Under the pieces are notes generated by a model. It saw only the letters and a program-made list of their open reading frames with translations, searched no databases and had not been told where the DNA came from. A program made the position numbers and the translations under genes. From Ettlia oleoabundans (taxonomy: Eukaryota; Chlorophyta; Chlorophyceae; Chlamydomonadales): DNA of 11,514 nucleotides. The stretch covers positions 1-11,514 of the forward strand of contig JAAMXP010003176.1 of assembly GCA_019693395.1 (NCBI GenBank), written 5' to 3'. Below, one piece after another: positions 1-10,100 of the stretch; positions within the stretch are counted from its first letter, which is position 1; each line of letters begins with the position of its first letter.

Positions 1-15
1 CCCCCCCAAACACAC

Positions 16-2432
16 CTCAAGGCTGTCAGTTGACCCGCGGGGTCCTCCCGCCGCTGGTCCAGCTGCTGGGCGAGGATGAACGCTATCTGGCTGACGTCGG
101 CTTTGCCACCACTGGTCTGCACTTCCAGCAGAAATTCCTGCGACAAGATGCAGTGTGGCGTGGCGTAAGGGTGAGCGCAGAAGTAAGGCGGGGTGGAGTT
201 GTCCACCCCTCTTCTTAGTTTGCTGTAGTGTGAATTGAATAGCTGCGCAACCCCACCCTAGCCCAGGTCAAGAAGCCACATCCCACCCCACCTGCAGCAA
301 CTTGGTGCACGCTGAGCGTATCTCGGCGTTTCCGTCGCTCAGCATGCCCAGCAGGCCGGGCAGCAGGCTGGGCAGGTGTGAGGCCAGCTCCACGTCAGGA
401 AGGCTGTCCAGTAAACTGCGACGCGGTAATGGATGCCAGTGGATGGGTAGGCAGGCAGACAAAGCGTAGTGTGATGAGGCAGTAGGCACCCAAATTGGGT
501 CGGGAACCCCAACACATGGGTGGGGCAGGTTTGAACTCTGTTATACCACCCAGCATCTCATGCACTGCGGTTCTCACACCAGCCAGCCCAGCAGCAACTG
601 CCTTTGGACGGCACACCCTGCGGGCACCACCCTGAAACGACCGAGTTCCCACCTGAGCCATCCCAGCAGGAACTGGCGCTTGAAGGGGTTGGCCACCTCC
701 AGGTACTCACGCAGCAGCGGCACAAATCCACCCACGCTGAACTCATGGCTCTCCGCAACAATGTCCTGCACACGGTTCACACAAAGCACACAGCATGCAT
801 GAGATTTAACAGGCAGCAACAATGGTTTCACCCCTGCCACACAAACAGCCATTACTACAGCACAACCATACAGTACTTGTCCCCGCGCACCGACAAGTGC
901 TTTCTTACAGCCGTGGGTGGCCCCTCACCTTCACCAGGTTGTCCAGGAAGGAGGCGGCGTTCTGCACGTTGGTGTCGGCATCGGAACACAGCCGGAACAG
1001 CGCGTCGAAGACGTCGGGGAACACCTGCAGCACAGTGCAAACATATTTAACTGCTGCAAGTAGTGCTCGGGCAGCAAGCGGGTGGCGGGCTTCAGGAAGA
1101 ACCTGCTTGGCGACTGCAACGGCTAGTGGTGCGGTCCAGCAGCAGCAGGTGGCCACAATAAACCACCGCAGCTGCCCCTCTCTTAGCCACACTGGCATAT
1201 ATGCTGCGGCCTTGCCACCGCGATGCCATTGGTTGCTTTCCCCACCTGAAGGAAGGTGTCACGCGTGCTCTTGGCCTACATGCCAGGGCCGGCATTGGAA
1301 CACACAGTTCAACTGCTGGAGCATGCTGGAGTCGATGCACCAATACAAACCCAAGGATTCTGGGCTGGGTGCGAACAAAGATACATCTGTCACCTCAGGC
1401 AGAAGCACATCAAGTCATGAGACAGCACGCAACATCAACTGCCAGCAACCCCTTCCCCCCTTCCCTCCAGCCACCGTCCCCGCCAACGCCGGCTCACCAC
1501 GTTCCACAGGCTCTCTATAGCATAATACCGCACGCGACTGTCCTGGTCAGTAAAGGAGGCCAGTATGGGGGGCACAATGCGCTGCAGCAGGTCAGGCGGC
1601 CGCGCCGTGCCGGGGGGGCAGCCCGCCAGCGCCACCGCAGTGGCTGCCAGGCACAGCAAGCCACCCTTGCGAGCGTTGGACTGCAGGAAAATGACATGAA
1701 ACACAAAGGGCACGTGGTAGCATAGTTCACCAAGGACCAACGCAAGCAGGCAGTAAGGTTGAGATGTGGGGAGCTCTGCTACATTCTCCAGCAATACCCA
1801 CCCCCAAACCATGCACAAGGAATCGTGGCGTTCCCGGGTGGAAGCTAGAAACGCTTGGAGGAAGCCCAGGTCTAACTACCAGCACACTGGGCACCCTGTA
1901 ACCAAGGTTATACTCTCCCTTTTTTGCAACGACGCCAGCTCTTACAAAATCGCATCCCCCACCCGCCACTAGCCACCAGGCCCGGGTAGAACCCACCTGT
2001 GAGGAGGTGGCATAGCTGGTCAGGGAGCTGATGACCTCGTCGATGCGCTGCGACCTGCCCCCAGCAGCCAGCTGCTTCACCAACTGCTCCACCTCTAATG
2101 CCGCAAGCTTGCGCTTCTCGTACAGCTGCTTGTTGAAAGTCACAAGGTGGGGTTGAGAGGCAGAAAGAAAGGTGTTGGCGGCAGTGCGTTCGTGGGAGTG
2201 GCAGCGGCGGGAGGGGGCGGCAGGGTTTTCCAAAAGATCGATCATGCCCACCGCGATGTAAGTGACTGTTATAACTATATAATTAAGTGGTGGATTACGA
2301 CCAACAGCGCGCTGCCCAAGCAAGCTAGGAAAACCGAGGAATCAGCGATCCCAGAAGGCTGCAGGGCAGCAGCAACCTCACTCTGTCTGTTATGTGCTTG
2401 AGGACGTACGGAGGCAGCACGGGCTGGCTCAT
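16..2432 (-). CDS. VAC14: VAC14 homologue, N-terminal part (Fab1/PIKfyve complex scaffold), 8 exons, runs off left edge
   Basis: VAC14 is the HEAT-repeat scaffold that holds the PI3P 5-kinase Fab1/PIKfyve and the phosphatase Fig4 on endosomal/vacuolar membranes. I assembled exons at 2432-2382, 2125-1997, 1680-1498, 1275-1246, 1024-929, 765-653, 415-292 and 137-16. All have GT-AG borders and compatible phases, giving about 282 residues. The start ATG at 2432 opens MSQPVLPPYVLKHITDR, which splices to LYEKRKLAALEVEQLVK, the hallmark VAC14 N-terminus. Next come SNARKGGLLCLAATAVAL (from residue 61), DQDSRVRYYAIESLWNV, VFPDVFDALFRLCSDADTNV, DIVAESHEFSVGGFVPLLRE, NPFKRQFLLGW and EFLLEVQTSGGKADVSQIAF. 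These follow the order and spacing of plant and animal VAC14 as I recall them. A donor at 15-14 (phase 2) indicates that the rest lies outside the window. The C-terminal region that binds Fab1/Fig4 is therefore not visible. Family assignment is very secure; the exact ends of exons 1 and 8 are slightly less so. Confidence 0.93.
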
Positions 2433-3825
2433 CCCTCACTCCCTCGTTTGTCCAGGCGAACCCAAAGGCGCTTGTTGTAGCAAGCCTGATGGTGTGCGTC
2501 TTTCAAATCAATAACTGTCCCAAAACATCTGAAAAGTGGAGGAGCCCAAGCCAAGGCCGCAGTCAGAAAGCAGGCCAGCTCAGCCGCTGCGTCACTGCAT
2601 GCTGCAACCAGGGAAGCTGTCACAGACGTGGGCACCAAGTAGCAATCTGCGTATTTATTGTGATTATTTTACTGTGACTCGTGTCTGTTAAACAGTGCAT
2701 TGGTTCATCAAGGCTTCGTTCAAACTGTCAACAACGCTGTCAGGTGGTCCTGCCACTGAGGCTCTGCTCAAAAAATCTTCATCGCTGCTAACATGTGTGC
2801 AAGTCAAGTTGTTACAACCTAGAGTACAGTGTCAATAACGAGAAGAACAAGTCACGTTCGTTACCAGGTCACTCATCCGCCGGCAGGTGATGGTGGGGGG
2901 TTGGGGGGGACAAGCAATCCTAGGAAAGCCTCGAAAGCCTACGAAAGATGCTCGGGTGCATCGTGTGTTCATTTGCACAAGGGCCAGGAGGCAACAAGAA
3001 AAACGGGGTGTGGAACAGATCTGTGACACAGAGATCAAGAAAGCATTGGATATATGTGTGGCGGGATAAAACAGGAGCAGTGGTATGACAAACTCCTGTG
3101 GCGGACCGTGGGCATGCAAAAACCAGCGGATGAAGCTACAGCTACATGTCAATGCTGCTCAAATGTTGGCACATGGGGTCAAAGGGCAGTGCATGGTATG
3201 GCAGTACATATGGCGTGAGGCAGTACATTCTGACATGCCGTGCAGTGAATTCACCGGGCAGCAAGGGGTGCTCCTACTGCTAAGCACGGGTAGATGGGCA
3301 GTAGCACCATTCAACCGTAGGCCGGGCAGGCAGGAGGGCACCACTGGTAACGATCCCGCGCAGGGGCTCGAGGCCAACCACAGGGCATCGGCACTGCACA
3401 GTTGATAGCAGATTTGGAGGGGAGGGGGGACTGTTCACGCATGCACACATTCATACCAATGCCCTTGAAACCCATGCAAACGAGTTACCACCGCTGCAAA
3501 AGACTCTGTAGCCTGCTGGCGCTGCCAACATGCTGTCGCCGCCACAGCTAACTCTCGTGGTGCTGTCAAAGGTGGCTGCTGGCCCAACAACGGCAGCAAC
3601 AGCAGCGACTGTTTGCTTACCGGCACAGCGCTGGGCACCCGCTTGTGCAAGTGACTCTGCAGGCACCATGTGCAGGCACACCTGCTGCACCACAGGGCTT
3701 GGCAGGGGCACACGTGCACAGTTGCAAGGATGCATACAAAAGCCAGGGTACTCAAGCTGGGCGGGCTGTGCTGCCTAAGTGAGGTGGGCTGATGCAATGC
3801 ACAATAAAGGGGCTTCCACTGCGGA
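2433..3825. other. Gene-free stretch: VAC14 upstream region and probable 3' UTR of the preceding minus-strand gene
   Basis: No reading frame here shows conserved motifs or believable splice-linked coding exons; the short open frames are mutually overlapping and of low-complexity composition. The stretch lies between the stop codon of the coiled-coil gene (3826) and the VAC14 start codon (2432), both on the minus strand. It should therefore contain the 3' UTR of the first gene and the promoter and 5' UTR of VAC14. No clear TATA box was identified. Confidence 0.6.
2812..2816 (-). terminator. Candidate algal poly(A) signal TGTAA for the coiled-coil gene
   Basis: TGTAA is the usual polyadenylation signal in Chlamydomonas-type algae. 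Reading the minus strand downstream of the stop at 3826, this is the first TGTAA I find. It would imply a 3' UTR of about 1.0 kb, long but within what is known for such algae. A 5-base motif is expected by chance at this distance, so support is weak. Confidence 0.3.
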
Positions 3826-5468
3826 TCAGGGGTGGTGCTGCGACTGCATCACGCTAAGATCGGCCGGCAGGGAGCCCTCGCTGTGTTCTGCAAAACCCTC
3901 GCTGTCTGCAAGAGGGCGCCCGCCCTGGCCCCGCAGCTCCTCCATCTCTTGCTGCAGCATCTCCAGCTGCTCCCGAAGCCTGCAGGTCAAAGACGTAGGT
4001 AAAAGAGCAGCGGCACATACTGGTTAGCATGCCAGAAGGGGTCACAAGAATGCCCTAGATAGCGAAGCAAAGACAGGGCCCTTGCCCTTGCAGCTCAGGC
4101 CAAGACAGGAGGCTCAACAAATGGGCTCCTACATGCGACACCAGCATTCTATCTGCACAACGCACCATGCTGGAAAGGGGTGTCAGCTCTTCCAAGGCTC
4201 AGCACCATAGCACCAGCAGTGAAGCATGGGTGCATGGAGAGCACCAGCACCCACATGCTATGCCGCCTTAAAAGGCAGCATTCACTTGCGATTCAATTCT
4301 ACCACAAAAGAGCACCCACCACCACCACTTACCTAAGGTTCTGATCCTCCAGCTCAGCGATGTACGCCTCCTGCTCCACCAGCCGTGCGCGCACGTGGCC
4401 GGGCAGCGCGGCATCACCGCCCCCGCCGCCGCCCGAATGCGCCTCTCCCTCTGATCCTTCTTCCTCCTCCTCGCCCCCCATCATCAAATCTTCCTCAGAG
4501 TCGCTCGTGGTCAGCTGCTGACCAGTTATGAAAAGGGAGGCGGAGTTCTCATTGGTGGCGTACCAGTCAAGCCCCGCCTGCAGGCCCTCGGCCTCAAGCT
4601 TATCCACGCCTGGGGCAGCAGCGGTGTCCGCCGCCTTGCCCACGTTGGCGGGAGTGTCAAGTGGGTTGCCTGCAGCAGCGGGGATGGAAATGAAAGGGAC
4701 AGAAGTACACTGGTATCATCAAAGGCTGCGTACCGAGGAAGGCGGGCGAGTGTAAGCTGCTAGGCGGCAGAGGAACAAGGAACGAGCAGGGTTGTTACTG
4801 CAAGCTATGGGGTCCCTTGCTATTTGAAGATTGCTGACAGCTGCTCTCATTCAAAAAACACCTCGAACAATCATGTGTACATAAGGACGGGTGCTGCACT
4901 CACCTGCTGGCGTCAGGGGCATGGGGCGCGGCGTGACCTTCGTGTGCTTGAGCGGCTTGAAGCCCTTTGCACGTGACCGGCGGTTGCGTCCCGAGCCTGT
5001 GCCATTACGAGGGTGGTGGAATGCATACGGCAGTATGGGAAGACGTCCTGCCAGGAAGAGCGGCGCAGTGGGACCCAGCGCTGGCTGCAGCGCAGGCAGC
5101 AACGGTAGGCTTGCGGCAACGCAGCGACGCCTACCGGGCTGCTGGTGGTGCGGTCCTGACCCCTGGGGCTGCTGCTGAAAGGCTCCCCGCGGCGGCTGAC
5201 CGAAATGTTGCTGCGTACGCCGCCAGTTCTCCTGCCGCATATCTTGCAGGTCGGGCACGTTGCCGAAGAACCCAAGCTGCTGCGGGCCGCGGTGCTGCGG
5301 CTTAAAGGCCCGGGAGTTGGGGCCGAGGCCCGATCCGCGTCTGCCGCGCTTTTTACGCTTGTGCTGCTGCTGCTGCGGCCGCTCTGGATGGAAATAGCCG
5401 TTCTCTGCACCATGCGGCGGCAGTGTTGGGTTGGGCGGAAGAGGGGGCGCCCGCCCCAGCAGGTCCAT
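3826..5468 (-). CDS. Uncharacterised 351-residue protein with basic clusters, acidic run and C-terminal coiled coil, 3 exons
   Basis: Exons at 5468-4904, 4669-4333 and 3979-3826 join with GT-AG borders (gtgagt and gtaagt donors) and matching phases (1, then 2) into one complete frame ending in TGA at 3828-3826. An in-frame TAG lies 18 nt before the ATG at 5468, supporting that start. Residues 1-30 are Pro-rich. QQQQ at 32-35 precedes KRKKRGRR (37-44), a likely nuclear localisation signal; a second basic patch, RNRRSRAKGFKPLKH, spans about 161-175. TSDSEED (243-249) is a CK2-type site, followed by EEEEE and a Gly run. Residues about 282-317 (RLVEQEAYIAELEDQNLRLR and onward) form a short heptad coiled coil. 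I do not recognise a catalytic domain. The coiled coil recalls plant proteins annotated as PRLI-interacting-factor-like, but this is a loose memory-based resemblance. A nuclear, protein-binding role is inference from composition. Confidence 0.8.
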
Positions 5469-5841
5469 GTTGGCCCTGCCGCGCTAACAGTCTGGCGGGG
5501 GGGTGTTTCAAGATGTTAGAAGGCGTGAGCTTGCGCAATAAAATGCTGGTGCGGCGGGCAGCGGCCTTATAACCCAAAGGTTGGCGTCCTCCTTCTTTTC
5601 GTACCCTTTCTTTTTTCTCCAAACCGGCCTCATGCGGCGCCTGACGGGCCCGTCCCGCCATAACCTGCAGCTCGGTTTGCAAACGTGTGGTAGCCTGGCG
5701 CAAGCGGGCTTCGGAGAGTCGGTTAGCCAGGAAGTGCCGGTGCCTCCCTCGCTTCCCTCGCTTTTGCGCTGTTTTCGTCGCAACGCCGGCAGTTTGGGCA
5801 AGCTTGAGAGCACGCAGAGACAAGGGGGCGCTGCAGCACAT
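5353..5841 (-). other. Basic open reading stretch of uncertain status, overlapping the 5' end of the coiled-coil gene
   Basis: From an ATG at 5841 a frame stays open for 162 codons, entering the coiled-coil gene's first exon in another frame. The first part, MCCSAPLSLRALKLAQTAGV and onward, is Arg/Lys/Ser/Ala-rich and nearly free of acidic residues, like a mitochondrial presequence. It is followed by a charged, possibly helical segment including RLSEARLRQATTRLQTELQV and EKKERVRKEGGRQPLGYK. I recognise no family with confidence; the end weakly recalls the C-termini of small ribosome-biogenesis proteins such as RRP36. The overlap with a better-supported same-strand gene argues against the whole frame being translated. 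It could be an upstream exon, a decayed gene or chance. Confidence 0.22.
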
Positions 5842-7179
5842 AGTGGGGCCGTGAAGGCTCACAATGCAACCCTGCGTGGCGGCACCTCCGCAGTCCAAAC
5901 GTCAGGCAGCGACAGGAGAATCCAGCAATGCAGCCAAATCGGGTCGCTGTCCAGAAGAATTCTGAGGGGCTGTCTGAATTTCAGTCACAGCCAGGCTTTA
6001 TATGCCCCAGCCCTGGGTGTCCCAGCTTGCAATTCACCAAGGGTTTGGGGGCAGCACACCAGGGTTCACAGTCATCTGCATGGCACCTGCTCCTGCCATT
6101 CAACTGATAACCCGCGCAATAAATAACTGTCACCGACACCGAGTTGTTTGAGCAGACGATCACACATAGTCTCTTAGCATGTTGGGACTGCATCGATGGA
6201 ATGCACAACCCGTACCCACCTAAGTGAACCCGCTGCCTTGTTCAGCTGTTTTCAAGTGCGCTTGGCCTCTCAACAACTCCTGTTTGTGTAATGCCGTGCG
6301 GCAGCTTTGACTGAGGCAAGGCGTTACATAAGCACAAGCGAGGAGGCGACTGGCAACTCAAATTGGCAGCCAACCAGACCAACGCGCTGGTTCATCGCAG
6401 CGGCGCTGAACATTTGACCCATGACTCAGCCTGCAGCAATCTGTTGGTTTTAATATGCGCTGCCTATTAAGTCAACTTGCAACGGGGACAGGTCAAAGGA
6501 TTGGTATAGGGGTCTTGAGCCTCGATCCATTCTTGGCTGCATCGAACTTTCCAAAGCAGGCGTGAGCCCCTAGGCTACAGTTCGGAGCTCTGTAACAGCC
6601 CCTCTTACATTGCTCCCACCTTGCATAATCCAAAGAACGTTGCTGATCAAGACGAGCGCACTCACACAGAGACTATCCAACGGGTGTGTGCAAGATGGGC
6701 CACCGGTTTGGCTGGATTTGCCCTGCTTGGGCAGCAGGCTGCAGGAGCAGTGTTGGTGTATAACCCGAGGCAGTGCTCGGCTGGTAGGGGCCAAAGTGGG
6801 GCTTGTTCTTGCACCCTTAGCAGCTCACACCTTTCTCTCCTTACAGTTCACTTGTCTATCTGTGGCTTTGTGCACTTCTGCTGCGCTGCAGCAGTGTTTG
6901 CTGCGCCGGCCGGGTGCAGCCGCCGTGCCCGCTCAGCGAGCGTAGCTTTCAGAACTGCCTGCCTTGGACAGGCGTCCTGACATACATTGCCACTGGCTCT
7001 TTGTTACTTGAGGACCGCTTATCGAGCCAACCACCTTAGAGAAGCGCTCACACTGTACTATATCCCCGCTGCCACCTGCAGCCACCACGTCAACTGCCCA
7101 CCTAGCCCTGGCCCAGGACAGGCCCACCCGTTGTCCCATATTCAGCCCGTCAGCAAGCACACTTTTCAACTAAGAAAGC
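5469..7179. other. Divergent intergenic region between the coiled-coil gene and the OPR-type gene
   Basis: About 1.7 kb separates two divergent start codons (5468 minus, 7180 plus), so both promoters should lie here. Apart from the uncertain basic frame at 5841-5353, no open stretch shows conserved motifs. A TTATAA sequence at 5567-5572 lies about 100 bp before the minus-strand ATG and could be a TATA-like element, but it sits inside that basic frame. A TGTAA at about 6287-6291 on the plus strand has no recognisable upstream coding sequence. I see no tRNA-like cloverleaf. Confidence 0.5.
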
Positions 7180-10100
7180 ATGGCTCTCCAACCTGACAGT
7201 CGAGGCGGCGGGCAGCAAGGCACGCCGCAACACCACACTGGCAGCTCTTCCGCCGCCGGTAGGGCACCCTACTTCTCCCCTTCCAAGCAGTCGGCTGACA
7301 GCCCAAGCAGCGGGGGACAGTTGGCTTCCACCCCTGTCATGGCCCGCCCCACTGCATATCACAGCCACCCACACCTGAATTTGGGGCTTGGTGGGGAGAA
7401 GCGAGGGCACGAACCTCCCATCGCTGCAGAGCAACAGCGGGGGAGTCCACCGTTCCAAGCCCCGCAACTGCCACCTCCCAACAGTAATGCTGCATGTCCA
7501 CATGATGACAGCAGCAATAAGCGCCAACGACTGCAGATTAGGTTGGTGCACCTGTCAGCGGCATCAGCTTCCCACTGTGTGCTGCACCATGTTGAACAAC
7601 GTTTTATGGCAGCAATTATATCGTTTTTGCAACTTTCCAATGACATTATGATGGCCTGCCTGGGGTATTGCTCACACAGACCACCACATCACCTTGTCCG
7701 GCGCACTGCTTTGACATGGGGGCAAACCTTGGTTGCTTGCAGTCGGGTTCCACAGGAGAGCAGCAAAGGAAATGATGCCTCCCCCAGATCGGCCAGGTCG
7801 CGAGAACAGGCGCCGCCACGCGATTGTAAGTACTTTTTGTGATTGCCAGGTGTTGCATGAGGTAAAAAGATGCGGGCCGAGTTGGCTATGTTCAACAACC
7901 AGCAATTCTGGAGTGAGTCGATCCATGCATGCATGTGCCTGCACATTTCATGAATTGTGCTTGGGGAGCGATAAGAATGCACCCTGGTTTCAGAATTCCT
8001 GCCTTGCTGCATGCAGCTTGGGGAGTGTATGAGGCAGCAGACCTCCGTCGCCCCGAGTACGGAGGCACCAGCAGCCACCCTGGTAGTCCAGGCTTCGGTT
8101 CCAGCTACATGGGTGGTGGAGGTGGGGGCGGAAGCAGCTACAGTGGCTTTCCACAATCTCCTGGCCAAGGTAGGGCAGACAGATGGACAGATGTGCAGGC
8201 AGCATCTGCACACATTGTACTCCACATACGCAATTGAGCGCTGCCGCCAGATCAGTGGGGCACATTGTGGCATGGCATCCATAATATCTGACTGCTCGTC
8301 TTCTGCCGACATGCTCTGTTGACACCACACTGGCCTCCCCTAGCTGCTCCCTACTGCCATCTCAAAAGCTTCATGCCCCCGACATGCACGCAGGCGGGCA
8401 ATGGGTGTGGCGCTCGGATGCCCCAAACCCAAATGGCTCGTATGGTGCATGGGTATGGATGGCAGGTGGCCCCTCCATGCCACCCCCTCCCGGTCCTCCT
8501 GGCTACTATGGCAGCGCAACACCGAGCGTATGGGGCCCGGCCACACCCTCACTGCCGCCAGGCACTCACCCAGACATGCCCCCACCTGGCTATGGCATGT
8601 CCCCAGGTGTGCAGTGTGCATCGTAACAGAGGTCGTAGCACTGTTGGGCGGTTCCGCAGTGCCTGCCAACCCTGAAAAGTGGAGGAGGCAGGGGCGAGGC
8701 AGGAGGGACCATGCCGGTTGAGTCGGCATGAGCACCCAGCGCCAGCATGGATGTGGCTAGGCTGAGTGCATGGGTCCTGTGGCGGGATCTACATGACAAA
8801 GATCTTTGACCATTTGTGTATTTTGCCTCAAGCGAGTTTATCCGCGGCTGGCACGGGGAGCGAGTTGCCATCTGCAACGAGTTGCCAACGGGCCTGTTGC
8901 TTTGCCCCTGATTGCTGCCGCTGGCTCCCGGGGTGATTGTCAACGTACTGTCAAAAGGCGATTGCAAATCGTCGTTGGCAGCCCGTTGGGCGCTGCCCGC
9001 GCCCATTCCCTGCTGGTTGTGCGGCAAAGCCCTTCTTTCGCCCTGAAACTATCTCAATTTCAAACTGTCTTATCCATTCGCACCGGAGGCTGACTGTCAG
9101 GCCGCGTGCGACTCGACCTTTTCGACATCTTTAGCCTCCCTCTCCCTCGACCGAGAGGCTGCAACTGGGGAGGCAGCAGGGCCACGGGGCAGCAATGCTG
9201 CCCCAGAGACCCGCAAAACTGGCATACCGGCTGCCTGGCTGAGCGGGGAGTGGCTCAGCCAGGTGGAGTGGCGGCCCGGTCAGAGCCACGGTAAAAGTGG
9301 GGGTGGGGTTCGGACTGTTCGTTTCATGCACCTTCTCGCTATGTTACTGTGTTAATCATGCACGTTGATGGCTTCCTGATAATTGTTGCTGCTGGTTGAA
9401 GCAGGGTACCATGCCGCACCGGGCACGCCACACACACCCCATGCGCCGCCGTACGGTGGTGGCTGGGCGGATGACGATGGGGGGCGCTACCCAGGACTTG
9501 GCGCAGGCGGCCCGCCACCTCGCTACCACCACCCCAGTCCTCCACCATATGGGCCACCGCCGCCCTTTTATCAAGGGCCGCCTCCATATGGACCGCCGCC
9601 GCCGCACCACTACCACCATGGCCCCGGCCCACTGCCATTGCACCCTGGCGGCCCGCCACCGCTGCAGCCACGAGAGCAGCGACAGCCTCGCAGCTCGCCC
9701 TACCAGGGCCCGCCCAAGGATCCCGCCATCGCCGCCGCCATCAATTGCAACAAGCGCATCACTGCTGCCACACGGGCCCAGGAGATATTTGACATTGTGG
9801 ACCAGGTGCTTGGCTGTCTTAACGGCTGTTGGTGTGGCTAGGAACTGCCATAATATGGCTGGATGAGAGTGGGTGGGGTGGATGCTGTAAAGCATGTTCC
9901 AGCAAACCCTGCAAGGGGTTGACAGGCTTCAATTGTCATGAGTCAATGCATGTCTTGGCCTATACGCTTTGCCTGCCTACCCTGCCCTGCCTTTCCCTTG
10001 CAGGAGCATGCCGTATTCGACACGGTGTGCCTGGCCACTGCCACGCACAAGTTGGCGAGCCTGCGCGGCGCGCCCAATCTGCATGCCACAATTGTGCAGG

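Larger units (their letters stand above)
8607..9404 (+). other. Intron 4 of the OPR-type gene, 798 nt, rich in short repeats and inverted repeats
   Basis: This is the longest complete intron in the window (donor gtgtgc after 8606, acceptor gaagcag before 9405). It contains no conserved coding exon in either direction. A 10-bp direct repeat CGAGTTGCCA occurs at 8861-8870 and 8878-8887. Inverted repeats occur at 8710-8730, 9133-9160, 9186-9204 and 9234-9263. An intronic small RNA or a remnant mobile element are possibilities; no snoRNA box C/D pair was convincing. Confidence 0.65.

Noticed and set aside
471..477. GTGATGA, a perfect snoRNA box C match
   Set aside because: It is on the strand opposite to the host VAC14 gene, and no CTGA box D lies within a normal snoRNA length.
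905..1198. Single 97-residue minus-strand frame taken as one VAC14 exon, including VAKQVLPE
   Set aside because: No acceptor gives the right phase from the preceding exon at 1498, and the extra 20-30 residues do not fit VAC14 spacing. The 30-nt micro-exon at 1275-1246 fits perfectly.
3435..3797. Cys/His-rich minus-strand frames and the plus-strand frame at 3530-3778
   Set aside because: They overlap on both strands, have no conserved motif and lie where the 3' UTR of the coiled-coil gene is expected.
5581..6126. 181-codon plus-strand frame in the divergent intergenic region, followed by AATAAA and later TGTAA
   Set aside because: It shows no recognisable motif, is antisense to the basic frame at 5841-5353, and has a composition typical of chance open frames in GC-rich DNA.
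7733..7825. Alternative frame of OPR exon 2, reading MMPPPDRPGRENRRRHAI
   Set aside because: It looks protein-like but needs phase 1 entry, whereas the exon 1 donor at 7542 gives phase 2. The chosen frame also leaves in phase 1, as the exon 3 acceptor at 8017 requires.
8590..9027. 145-codon minus-strand frame inside intron 4
   Set aside because: It partly overlaps exon 4 antisense, has no recognisable domain and no convincing splice partners.
9396..9866. His/Arg-rich frame overlapping exon 5
   Set aside because: It is the +1 shadow of the Pro/Gly/Tyr-rich coding frame. Only the latter connects in phase to ITAATRAQEIFDIVDQ and to the neighbouring exons.
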